Positions 14,001 to 23,599 of a stretch of 64,000 nt of DNA are shown one piece after another (the first letter of the stretch is position 1; every line of letters starts with the position of its first letter). The position numbers and the translations under genes were made by a program. The DNA is from Magnaporthiopsis rhizophila (lineage: Eukaryota > Ascomycota > Sordariomycetes > Magnaporthales > Magnaporthaceae), in NCBI GenBank assembly GCA_003049465.1, contig PYSS01000080.1:1-64000 (forward strand). The letters run 5' to 3'. Below the pieces are notes generated by a model. That model had not been told where the DNA came from and made no database searches. It saw nothing but the letters and a program-made list of their open reading frames with translations.

Positions 14001-15640
14001 AAAATATTCCTTAAATTTTAAATAAATTTTGTTAAAAATATATTATTTGCTTATAATCTGGATAAAATAAATTTTGGCTTAACCTGTAAAAACCAGTGAA
14101 AAAAGCGCACAAAATTATAAAAAAGGAATGTTAAGCATTTTATAAATATTTGCAAAAATTAAAACCCTATTATTCAAAATATCGTACTGTTTTCCAAAAT
14201 ATTTATGCATTTTATTATATATATTTTTAAATATTTTTATTAAGCTTATATTAAGCGGTGCATTAGCTGTATCCAGAAAAAAAAGCATGCGGTACAGGTT
14301 AATTATTTGGTTTTTTGCCCGTTTATAATCCAAAAATTTTTGGTAATAATAGCCGGGCATATAATTTTTTATAGCTAAAAATCGGTTTTTCCGATCTGGC
14401 GGATCAGGAAAATAAACCCTAATTAATAAATTAATCCCTGATTTGGATAATAGCTATTATAAAATTACCAAAATCTAATCCTTATAATATTTTTTAAAAG
14501 GATTAAAAAAATGGTTATCCGAAAATTACCGTTTCGGTTTAGGGATTAAAAAAAAGGATTAATATTTCGGCCAATTTTTATTTTAATAATAAATTATTCT
14601 GTTATAAAAATAATTATTACATTTTAATTTATGCATTAATTTATTTTAAATATTTCCGGTTAATTATTTTTTATTAGTTTAATAATTGTATATTTTTATT
14701 TGGGCCAATAGCTTTGCGGGCAAAATTATAATTTTAAAATTTTTATTTTTATCCTAATAATTTATTATTAAAGGTTTTATTATTTCCTTAATCGCCAGGT
14801 TTTAGGCATTATTTGTATCGGTTAATAATAAATCCAATTTTTTTTAAACTTTTTAGGTTCGATTTGCCAGGGATAATAATTTTGCAATTTATTAAAAACC
14901 TGATAAATATTTTTGGGGCTTTTATATTTAGCTGTTTTATATATATAAGGTTTAAATCGTTAAAGTTTTCGAAAAAAGCTAAAAAAAAAATTATCATATT
15001 ATTAGCAATTTTTAAATATAAATTTAATAATTTAAATATTAATTTAATTATTAAAAATAATTTGGAACGAATTTTTTAAGGTATAATCCTTTTGTTGGAA
15101 AAAATTTTTATTATAAAAATTTATAAAAGTTTGGGAAAAATCCAGTTTTTTAAATAATTTTGTAATATTTTCCAAAAAGATAAATTTTTTTTTAATCGGA
15201 GTTTTTTTCGAAACTATTTTTGTATATTCCAAATATTTTATTGGTAATACCTGTTTAATTATTAAAATTTTATCGGAATAACCGTAATTATTATTTTGGT
15301 GGATGGATAAATAAATTTATTTTAGGGTAATTTTTTAATCCAAAAATTTTCGAAAATTTAAAAATTAATAATTTAATTTATTTCAGGGATTATATAATAT
15401 TTTTTTTTTAAATTTGTGAAATTTTTTCAACTGGTTTTAACCTAATTGCTGGATAGTGCGGGCCAAAAGAAAAAAGGATTTATTTGTTTAGCAAATATGC
15501 TATTAAGCGAAAAAAAAGCATTTTTTTATTTTTAAATCTTTTATTAACCTTTTTCTAAATTTTAAAGATCCGATAGGTAAATGTTTAGCATTAAATTTTT
15601 TGTTTAATTATCTGTATTGTTTTTCGATAATATTAATCAG

Positions 15641-15942
15641 TATTGGCAAAAAAGGGTTTTTTTTGTTCAGTTGGTTTGGAGATTTTTAAAAGGGGTAAAT
15701 AATAATTTTTATAATTTGGGGAAGTTTTATTATTATGTATAAGGAGGAAGGAATTTATTTGCCTAAGGAAGGGCAAAGGATTGCCCTTTTATCTGCGCGG
15801 AGGCGATTGCCCAAAGGGCGATCCGCCGCTTTAGCCGACAGGCCGGTTGGCCTGTGCGGGATCCAAAGGGCCCCAGAGGGTCCTTTTATTCTGTTCTCCT
15901 TTTCCGGATCGCACGCGCACAGAATGCCTATTCCGACACCTA
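15641..15942 (-). repeat. Copia LTR, right copy (partial)
   Basis: It aligns in inverted orientation with the central LTR from its end (TATTGG here against TGTTGG there, on the equivalent strand) to about 15,942, where similarity stops abruptly at a stretch reading TAAATATATTATTATTA. The first 95 bp are RIP-mutated, but 15,740-15,940 is barely changed and stays GC-rich. It is either truncated by a rearrangement or interrupted by later AT-rich DNA. Confidence 0.6.
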
Positions 15943-17213
15943 AATATATTATTATTATAATTTATACCGGCCTGTATAACTTATTAATAAAATTATTCCT
16001 AAAAATATAAAAAGGGATAAAGTTACCTTTAAAAATAAAAATTTATAAATAACACCGGCCCTTTTTATATTGGATAATACTTTTGTTTAAAAAAAGAATT
16101 CTTTTTTAATAAAATAAAAGTTTTCCATGTATTTCCCAGACCTAATTATATTTTTATGCAACCGCCTGTTTATTAAAAAATGGTTTTATTAAAACCAAAT
16201 AATACTTAACTTTTTATTTAACCAAATAGTTCGAAATAATCGTTTTAAAAACAATAGGATAATAATTCCGACGGATTTATACAATTTAAATAAAAAAATT
16301 AACAGTAACAAACCTTAATATCCGTTATTTATTTTTATCGGAAAAAGCGGAGAATTATTTTTGGCCGGGCTTTAATATTTCCCAATTTTGGAAATTAAAC
16401 CTTCGAATAATGTTATAAATATAGGCTGGATTAATGTCCTTTATAACCGCATTTTTTTTTTTGCTTTTTGGCCCGATTAATATCGGGCTCAAATACAATT
16501 TTTCCGGCGAGGTGTAAAATATATTCCTTTTGGTTTGTAAACAGTTTTGCGACATTTTACAGCCATTTTTGTATAGGGTGGTTATCGGATCCGTGGTGGT
16601 AAAAGAAATTGAATTGCGGGGGCCGGGCCAAATTTGCGTTATTTTTGTGCATAACTGTATAAGTACCCGAAAGGGGTACCTGAGATTGATGGACGGGGTC
16701 CGAGCAGACGACGGAAAAAGTACAGGTGGAGAGGGCACGATGTCGTAATGTACACCAACCCCCCTGGGCAATGCGGAGCCCTGTTCGAAAAAAAACATCA
16801 TCGAATCATTTTTCGAACGCGCTAGGACCGGAGACGGGGGAGGGTGAGTTTTTATTGTTTTTATTTCTTTAAAACGCTTCGGTCCTGACGGAGCTCAGCC
16901 GGCTTCCATCTCGCCATGTGCACGCCAGGAGCATGAATGCGCTGTAACTGCCTGATACGGCAACCAGCATGCCCCCGGGGTGTGGGTAAGGGGGTCTTTT
17001 TTTTTTCCCCTCAAACCAAGCAGCTTTCCATGCTTAAACTCAAAGGCACGGATCACTAAAGATTAGCATCAAAGCGACAGCCGGCCAGCTAAGGATGATG
17101 GCCTTAATATGTGATTTCTGGATATAAAAACATGCCAACCTAACCGTCCTAACCTCCCTTTTCGACTTCATCTCTTCACCATCTTTTTCATTTTGTATCC
17201 TCATTTCACTTTG

Positions 17214-17215
<2 letters not shown>
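15943..17215. other. AT-to-GC boundary, no gene seen
   Basis: From 15,943 to about 16,550 the DNA is AT-rich and unrelated to the palindrome as far as I can see. Base content changes within about 100 bp near 16,550-16,680, where GC-rich DNA begins. A 148-codon minus frame (16,355-16,801) spans this junction, but its composition changes in step with the DNA and it is probably chance. Nothing else could be supported up to the poly-T tract at 17,216. Confidence 0.6.

Positions 17216-17264
<49 letters not shown>
17216..17264 (+). repeat. Poly-T tract of 49 bases
   Basis: This is an uninterrupted T run ending 22 bp before the ATG of the secreted-protein gene at 17,287. It lies in that gene's presumed promoter or 5' leader. 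Alternatively it is the A-tail of a minus-strand retroposed sequence, though no target duplication or LINE-like text was found next to it. Confidence 0.85.
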
Positions 17265-17266
<2 letters not shown>

Positions 17267-17286
17267 GAACAAATAAAGCCCCACCA

Positions 17287-18268
17287 ATGCATCTCACCAA
17301 GGCCCTTGTGGCCCTTTGCGCCCCACTGGCTGCCGCCTCTCTCGTTGCCGGAGAGGCTGGCAGCGCCATCGAGCGCCGCTTCGTCAACGACAACGGCAAC
17401 GGCAACTTCCCCTCCCTCAACGCCCGGGACACTCTCAAGGCTGGTGACCGTATTTTTGACGGCCCCATGGAGGTCGCCGAGTCCGGCGAGCTTGTAGCCC
17501 GTGCCACTCGCCCCCGGCCCCGGCAATATGGAGATCTCCCCTCGCGGCGCTTACCCTAACGGTCCCCGCGATAAACACATTGGCAACGGCGTCACCATTG
17601 CAAAGGACGGCACCCCCTTACATTGGGACAAGCCCGTATCCGATATTACCGCGCCGTCATCCAGCACTCCCAAACCTAAAGGTCGCGGTAAAAAGGAAGC
17701 CCCCGAAGTTGGTTTTTTTACGGGCTATGGGCCAAATGGATGCACTCCACCCCCGGGAAAAACTGTGTGCCAGCGAATTTCGGAAAAGGCCGGCCGAGCA
17801 AAGGACAAGATCAAAGAGGAGGCTAAATACCGCGCGGATAGGGTCAAATGGGCGTTTCAAACTAAAGACCCAGGACCGCCGCGAACACCCACTGTTTATT
17901 TTACGGGCAAACCCGCCTCTCCCGACCGCAGCAAGCCCGGCAACAGGCGCCGCGATATTAACAAGGCCGCTGATGAATCCGGTAATATTTAAGCCCGTGG
18001 CGGTCCCTGTCTCGGCTCCCCCGCCGACGGAGCGCCTGCGGGCTGTGTCGCCGGCGCCGTGAATAAAATCAAGGAGAAGGCCAGCAACCAGATGGCCGGG
18101 CTCAGGTACAAGGGCCGCTGCATGAAAGAGAAGGCCGCCGACTGGAAGGACAGGGCCAGCGACCAGAAGGCCAAAACCAACGAGGACCTCTGGGTGATGG
18201 AGAACAAGCTCTGGCGCGCGAGGCGGAAAGCCCAAGGCTACGTCAAGGACAAGCTCACTAACCCCTAA
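17287..18268 (+). pseudogene. Lysine-rich small secreted protein, disrupted
   Basis: The ATG at 17,287 opens a clear signal peptide (M-H-L-T-K-A-L-V-A-L-C-A-P-L-A-A-A-S-L-V-A-G) followed by a dibasic E-R-R site. The frame shifts by one base near the C-rich run at about 17,500-17,515; no GT-AG intron of suitable length and phase restores it. The new frame runs 17,501-17,992, is interrupted by one in-frame TAA at 17,990, and continues in the same frame to a second stop at 18,268. The distal part is lysine-rich and probably helical, with two related blocks: C-Q-R-I-S-E-K-A-G-R-A-K-D-K-I-K and N-K-I-K-E-K-A-S-N-Q. No known family is recognised. It may be an effector-like protein, but function is unknown. 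Confidence 0.55.
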
Positions 18269-18282
18269 ACCCTAACCACCAG

Positions 18283-18640
18283 CCATCGAGCGCCGCGACC
18301 TGGACGAGGCTGCCGGCGAGGAGGCTGGCGAGTCCGGCAAGCTTGAGGCCCGCACTGGAAAGTTTATGGGCCAGTGGTGCAACGCACCGATCCCCTCCTT
18401 CTACTCGTCACTTCTAGATAGTCAAATCAACCTTCGCCTTATCGCAGCCCTGTCTCCTTTGTGAGGGTGATCCCTAACAGCCAGCGAATATCGGAAAAAG
18501 CCGGCCAAGCAAAGGACGGTTTCAAATCGGCGTTTAAACCTAAACCTAAAGCACCAAAACCACCAAAGCCCCCGGGAACGCCATGAACCCCTTTTTATTG
18601 AGGGTAAGGTCTTTTAAAAGGGCAAACTCGCCCCTCCCGG
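18283..18640 (+). pseudogene. Decayed partial copy of the lysine-rich secreted protein
   Basis: Three blocks of the preceding gene recur in order. A-I-E-R-R-D-L-D-E-A-A-G, which shares the A-I-E-R-R processing site, is at about 18,283. S-Q-R-I-S-E-K-A-G-Q-A-K-D is at about 18,480, followed by K-P-P-G-T-P. A K-G-K-L-A-P-P-G-like tail is at about 18,610. The signal peptide and much of the middle are missing, and frames are broken. This looks like an old tandem duplication, which would also make the pair a possible RIP target. Confidence 0.5.
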
Positions 18641-18715
18641 CACCGTGATAAGCGTGGGCGGCCGAGTCACCGTTACCGTTGGACACGACGGCAGGCCAAC
18701 TTCTCCGAATGGTCA

Positions 18716-19700
18716 TCCTCAAAGCCCCCGTGCTCACGCGCTGGTGTTGGTGCTACTGGAGCCGCTGTCACTAAGCGCCATGAGGCTGGCGAGCTCGTCC
18801 GGGTCCGGGAGGGACGCAAACCCGTCTACTACCGAATACTGCTGCTGTTGCTGGTCTGACCCCAAGCTTCCTGTGTTGATGGTGCTCGAGTTCCGGCCGC
18901 TGTCGGACGTTGCGGCCCGGCCGGACGCGCTCTACGGACTGCCTTGAAAGGAAGGGGTCGACGGGCTGGTGCCGCCGGCGCCGAAGGAGGGCTGCGGTGG
19001 GAATTCCGACGACGAGATGGTCCTCCGCCGGTTTGCCGCTGTGCTTGTTGTGGTGGCCACTGCAGAAAACGCGTCGAGTAGGATCGACCGGAATTCCTCG
19101 AGCTGTTTGGTGTAGAACACGTCCTGCCTGGCCTTGAGGAGATTGGCGAGGCTTCATCACGAGTATCTGTCCGGCTCGTCGCCGTTGCAACGGCTGCCAT
19201 CTGGTATTGCCGGCGCGGGCTTCGATCACATAGAGGGGCGGCCAGGACGCGATCGGACTGGAGCGAGCCATTAGGCAAAGAAAAGCCAACACCACTGAGG
19301 CCCCTCCCTCTTGGCTTGGGGTGATTTATGTACAATGGCACCGAGGCATGTTGCCCAGTATCTGGCGGCGGCGCCCACAAGGCCGACAAGAGCCTCACGC
19401 ACGTCGCGGGGAGTTGGTATCGCTACTAGAATATGGCGTCTGGGTGCTCCTTGTAGGGCCAGATAGCAGGAGCCTCGCGCACAGGCTGTTGGAAGCAACA
19501 CGGCGTGAACCGGGGGGCTTCCCGGCTGCCTCTTGGTCGCCCCCACGCTGGCCCCAGACTTGGCCAGCCAGCTGTCCAGGCGCTGGCTGATGGCGCCGAC
19601 AGCCTGGCGCACCTGCTCCTCGGTCTGGGGCTTGGTTCCATCTCGAGGAATATGGCCTCGCCGATGGCCGCCAGCTCCGTGTTGACCAAATCATGCATGT
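18716..19700 (-). pseudogene. Fungal transcription-factor C-terminal remnant
   Basis: On the minus strand, frame-hopping text resembles the middle-homology and C-terminal part of a zinc-cluster regulator. An H-D-L-V-N-T-E-L-A-A-I-G-E-A-I block lies at about 19,690. After a frameshift come Q-A-V-G-A-I-S-Q-R-L-D-S-W-L and an alanine-rich block near 19,420, and then a tail with K-Q-L-E-E-F-R-S-I-L-L-D-A-F (about 19,110), Q-Q-Q-Q-Q-Y and D-P-D-E-L-A-S-L-M. The tail frame is broken only by one TAG near 18,932. No Zn2Cys6 DNA-binding motif was found. The family call is inference. It lies immediately downstream of the MFS gene on the same strand, so it may once have regulated that neighbourhood. Confidence 0.35.
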
Positions 19701-21569
19701 AAATCGCGCACCCACTTCGCCGCTGTTTAGAGTTTGTTTTATAAGAGGTATCAATGAGACGGGCTCGCGAGTTTAGTATTTCCCGGAAAATGCGGCCCGG
19801 GGATCGGAGCCTACCCGACCCTCCGTGGAATGCATCATCTTGCTTCATATATAATCCATGCTGCGGCAAGAAGCGTACACCACGTTTGAAGGACTCGAGA
19901 TAGACCCTCAATACCCTATCCAAGGCCGAGTCGGGAACATCTAGCGCTATCAGCTTGCTGATGAAGCTGACGGCGTTGGATGCGTCCCGCAGAGGAGCCA
20001 GCGCGTCCGTCAGATCAAGCCCGGCCTGGGCGATGAAGTTTGAGAAGACAACGTTGAAGATGGGAGAACAGATAGCAAGGCCGACGAGAGCCCCAAACAT
20101 GCGGATTGCGAGGGAGTTTGCCGTTGCCAGGCCTTCGTCGTCGACATGCTTGACGCTCGCCTGCACGGGAAGCATAGTTAGACGCAGCAGCGAGACGCCT
20201 TGGCCCCAGAGGATCGGCAGGCCGTACAGCATCGGCGTCGAGGACCCCACCTCGAAGAGGGCCAGAAGACCGGTCCCTACCGCCGTGATGGCCCAGGCAA
20301 CGCGCAACAGCCACACGTATCGGCCGAAAAGGGACACCATCATCATGGAGACGGCCGCGACCACCACGCTCAAGATGGTGGTCGGCAGCAGGAGCATGGC
20401 TGCTTGGATGGCCGTCTTGAGCTGGATGGCTTGGTAGAACAAAGGCAGGTGCTGAAGGAGGGAGATGAGAATAATGCCGTGGATAAAGCCGCCCAGAAGA
20501 GCCATGTTTCCCGTCTTCGTCTGGAAGAGCCAATGCGGGATAATTGGTGCTGCAGGCTTGGACTCGTACCAGGCAAACACGGCGAGCATGGCGGCCCCCA
20601 GGAACAAAGGAAGCAGGGTCTGCCAGGAGGCCCATGGAAACAGCGACCCTGCCCAGCTGACGGGCATGCAGAAGATGGTGATTCCGAAGACGACGAGCGG
20701 CATGCCCACCCAGTCGAGGCGTTTCAGATTGGCGACGAGCGTGGCGCCGAGCGGGACGGCGCGGAGCCTGAGGAAGAAGAAGAGCAGCACCGCGCCGGTG
20801 CCCAGCAGGGGCAGGTTGATCCATCCGATCCACCTCCAAGTGGCGTAGGTGGAGAACAGGGCGCCGACGAAGGGGCCCAGGATGTTGCCGACGGCGCTGG
20901 GGATGGCCATCAGGCCGAGGAACCTGGAGCGCTCCTCGAGGGTCGTCATGTCAGCGAGGATGACCGAGGCCAGCACGTCGATGCCGCCGCCGCCGAGCCC
21001 CTGGAGGACGCGGCCGGCGATTACGGTGTTCATATTTTGCGCCAGGGCGAACACTATGGAGCCGACGAAGAAGAGCACCACCGACACGTGGAGCGGGTAC
21101 TTGCGGCCAAAGGCGTGCGAGAGGCTGGCCCAGACGGGCTGCATGACCAGGCCGCAGAGGCTGTAGCCAAGGTTCGCCCAGAACGCCTCCAAGCTCGTGC
21201 CCTTGAGGTCGCCGGAGATGGCCTGCCAAGATATCATCATATCACGCGTGATTAGAATTCAGTATTTTTGATCGGACAAGGGCTTTCGTCAAGCGTGCTC
21301 ACGGGAAGGGCGATGCTCAGGCAGGTCGCGTCTAGTTGGAAGACGAACAGGACCAGGGCGAGTCCCGCAAAGGCGAGCCAGAAAGACAGTGACCTCTTCG
21401 GCACCGGCCGGCTCTTAATCTCTCGCACCCGCTCCTTGAGCGCGCGGGACTCCTCCGCCGCCTTCTCCGCGTCCTTTGGCTGTTCGGGCGGCTCCAGCGA
21501 TTCCCCGACGACGGCGACTGCAGTGGCCTCGACGCCAGGGCCGCCGGGCTTGGCGTCCAAGCGGCGCAT
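19426..21569 (-). CDS. MFS transporter, DHA2 (14-TMS) drug:H+ antiporter family
   Basis: Exon 1 is 21,569-21,303 and exon 2 is 21,222-19,426. The intron (21,223-21,302, 80 bp) has GTGAGC, an internal CTAAT and TTGGCAG ends, and joins in phase to give S-I-A-L-P/A-I-S-G-D-L-K. The first 60 residues are a cytoplasmic charged region. The membrane part has the family motifs L-D-A-T-C-L-S-I-A (TM1), A-F-G-R-K (loop 2-3), G-R-V-L-Q-G-L-G-G-G-G-I-D (TM4) and a G-P-F-V-G-A motif (TM5). It probably exports a small molecule at the plasma membrane. The last expected membrane span is not visible. From about 19,860 the frame reads through non-membrane sequence that overlaps the regulator remnant, so the native C-terminus may be lost. 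The first ATG is at 21,569; upstream extension would need a non-ATG start. Confidence 0.75.
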
Positions 21570-22034
21570 AGCGAAAATCGCGAGGCGCGCTCTCGATTGG
21601 ACTTGGCGACTCGGCACGACCTCGAGTTGGGTTTGTCGTCAGCGCCCCGAATTTTCTCGCGCGGTGGAAGGGAGTTTTCGCGGTCCGGCACGGAGACGAG
21701 GCCACCCGCAGTCGGGTTAACGCCGCTGACATTGCATCAATCTCGCTTGTCTGTCCAACCAAGTGTACTGGAGGACATTTGGGACTCGAATCAGCAGCTC
21801 TGGCTTGGATTCTGGGCTCCGTTGGGCCAAATTTGAATTCAAACCCCGAGAATTGGACTTTTGCAGGCATCAAACGCCCTCGACGGATTGTATCGCAGCC
21901 GGGAGCGTCGACATCGATAAATAGGTATCGGTATCCAATAGTAGGAATGAAATATCCGTCCCTGTTCCGACGGCCAATAAGAAAATCCACCTCATCTTGC
22001 CGTTAGAACGCACATTCTCCCAAGTCTGGTATCC

Positions 22035-22362
22035 TCACAATGGGTAGCCCTTTCTCCGTGACGAGCTACGTCCTGGGCACTCTGTTCTTCACAACACCCT
22101 TGAAAAGTTCAACATCTAGGACCATTACCGCGTCTACCCCAGGGGCGAGGAGCACAAACGGCACGAGGCGTCGAGGGCGGCTGTTCACGCACCCGTCCGT
22201 TCCCTCGTTTATATCAATATCCTGCCTCCTCCGGAAATGCTCAGACAGCATTGGCTCGTACGCTTTATTGCAAAAGTAGAGGCGCATTCAGTAGGCCTAT
22301 CTACTTGATCCAACTCTAAAGAACTGGCAGGAGACGATAAAATTAGGAGACCCCCTGACTTT

Positions 22363-22399
<37 letters not shown>

Positions 22400-23030
22400 A
22401 GTGCGTTGCAGGAATACTGGGCAGTAGCCGGACGGGAGTCTCTAGCGAGCACCGGGATCCTGATACCGTGGATCTCCCGCGTTTGACCCGTTCCTTTGCG
22501 ACATCATCATCTTCTTCACCTTCGACACCTAGCTGTACTGGACGGGCCTTTTTGCCCACCGCAGCAAGTGGTGGTTCGGTAAGGGAGGCGCACTGGAGCG
22601 CATTTGCCATCCACCGATTCCCATCATTCTTAGTGACTAATCTTTCGACACTGCAGAGCGCTTCCGCTCCATGCACCACGAGCGTACAACCCCTTCTCCA
22701 TTAGTTCGGCTTACGGTCACCCGTGGAGAGTCTCTGCTTCGATGTCGTCACCCTCGCAGCCCGCATCCGCCATCCCACGCCTTGCGCACATTGAGCGGGC
22801 CGAGTTCCTGTCGGTGGCCGCGGTCCGGCCCTACGAACACCATTGCACTTACAGGCTGCCCTACAGTCCCCGCATTCTCGTCGGGGGATTGACGCCCGAG
22901 TGGCACAACGCCCACCACGCGAATTTCGGGTCTCAGGCAAGTAAACCATGTTCTATCAGTTTTTGCAACGTACTTCCCCTGGTGGGATATTTGGATGGAT
23001 ACTGCGTATATACTAGGCCTAGTATGGTTT
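22035..23030 (+). pseudogene. Fatty-acid hydroxylase superfamily (Sur2/sterol desaturase type), broken
   Basis: Conserved blocks occur in order but in different frames. An N-terminal E-K-F-N-I-x-D-H-Y-R-V-Y-P segment (about 22,100) is followed by E-E-H-K-R-H-E-A-S-R. F-F-T-F-D-T-x-L-Y-W-T then A-H-R-S-K-W-W-F (about 22,510-22,580) has an in-frame TAG inside it. V-R-P-Y-E-H-H comes at about 22,825, then the last histidine box E-W-H-N-A-H-H-A-N-F-G (about 22,900) and T-Y-F-P-W-W-D-I-W-M-D-T (about 22,970). These are diiron membrane hydroxylases of the ER. Sphinganine C4-hydroxylase (Sur2) is the closest type I can suggest, from the Y-R-V-Y-P/E-E-x-x-K-R pattern. It is not functional as read. 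Confidence 0.55.
22367..22397. repeat. (AT)n microsatellite
   Basis: About 15 AT units lie inside the hydroxylase pseudogene, between its N-terminal and central conserved blocks. This may be a former intron or an insertion. Confidence 0.9.
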
Positions 23031-23595
23031 ACGACCCTTTTAAGGCTGCGGTCGACGACTTCAAGCCGCCAGCTCCGGTTAATGGTGCTGCGGGCCACCC
23101 TATCACAACGGGCCTGGTTTTTAATAACAAGCTCTCCGAGCTTAAATCGAGGAGAAAGCGCTTGTGATAAAGGTTATAGCAAAGCGGCGAGATAACGCAA
23201 GGTGTAAAATGGGAGCGTTTCTTTATCCTGATCGGCAAACTGGAAGTGATAGGGAGGCAGGCACCCTTTAGGCAAACCTAGGGGCACCCAGTCCCAGTAC
23301 GCAAGTCCCCTTAAAGGAAAACTGTGGGTTGACAGCAGCCGTCAAGGCGCTCGTTACAGGTGATACGTGGTCTTTCTACGCCCAGGGCGTTGGGGCGCAC
23401 GGCTCGTTATCAACGCACCAACGAGGGCGAAGTGACCGGGCAGCAACAAAGCCTCCTGGTCGTATCTGACATTTTAAACCCAGGACCGAAAAAGGGAAAA
23501 GTCGTGCGTTGCACGGCATGGACCGAGTGCTTCAAATGGTAAGCGGTTCGGCCACGCGGTCCGGTGGGTATTCCTGTTCGGACGGAAAGCGGGAG
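23031..23595. other. Intergenic, nothing supported
   Basis: No conserved reading frame, tRNA-like fold or repeat was recognised between the hydroxylase remnant and the next remnant. Confidence 0.5.
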
Positions 23596-23599
23596 ATCT

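Larger units (their letters stand above)
1..15168. repeat. Giant inverted repeat (two RIP-decayed copia arms)
   Basis: The two halves are diverged reverse complements. Position 1 pairs with about 15,168, 3,200 with about 11,970, 4,340 with about 10,830, 5,180 with about 9,980, 6,080 with about 9,090, and 7,213-7,225 with 7,929-7,941. Pairing runs to about 7,240 on the left and about 7,916 on the right, leaving an unpaired centre of roughly 675 bp that is an LTR. The arms differ by many C/T and G/A changes and small indels, as expected if RIP hit each copy separately. The left arm continues beyond the window start. Base content is extremely AT-rich apart from the centre. Confidence 0.85.
7916..15640 (-). 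mobile_element. Ty1/copia retrotransposon, right copy (RIP-decayed, inverted)
   Basis: This is the mirror image of the left copy. Reverse transcriptase/RNase H text lies on the minus strand at about 11,000-9,960, and the upstream Pol region lies at about 12,000-15,600. It abuts the central LTR directly at 7,916 and has no 3' LTR of its own. Its presumed 5' LTR begins at 15,641. Immediately inside that LTR (reading minus) lies a degenerate primer-binding-site-like stretch beginning CTGATTAATA. All reading frames carry many stops. Confidence 0.7.

Noticed and set aside
1..15600. About thirty 60-110-codon frames in the AT-rich block
   Set aside because: Lys/Ile/Asn/Phe/Tyr-rich frames are expected by chance at this base content. 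Only those that continue recognisable copia text were kept, as remnants.
1..15600. Mitochondrial DNA origin of the AT-rich block
   Set aside because: No rRNA, tRNA or respiratory genes are seen; the content is a nuclear-type copia element with RIP-like transitions joined directly to GC-rich nuclear genes.
16355..16801. 148-codon minus-strand frame across the AT/GC junction
   Set aside because: Amino-acid composition changes abruptly with base content and there are no motifs, so it is treated as chance.
17440..17535. Intron repairing the frameshift in the lysine-rich secreted gene
   Set aside because: Every GT-AG combination tested (donors at 17,444 and 17,450; acceptors at 17,490, 17,497 and 17,533) gives the wrong phase or an implausibly short intron.
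20200..21255. 351-codon plus-strand open frame
   Set aside because: It is an antisense shadow of the MFS transporter with His/Asp/Gln-rich, domain-free sequence.
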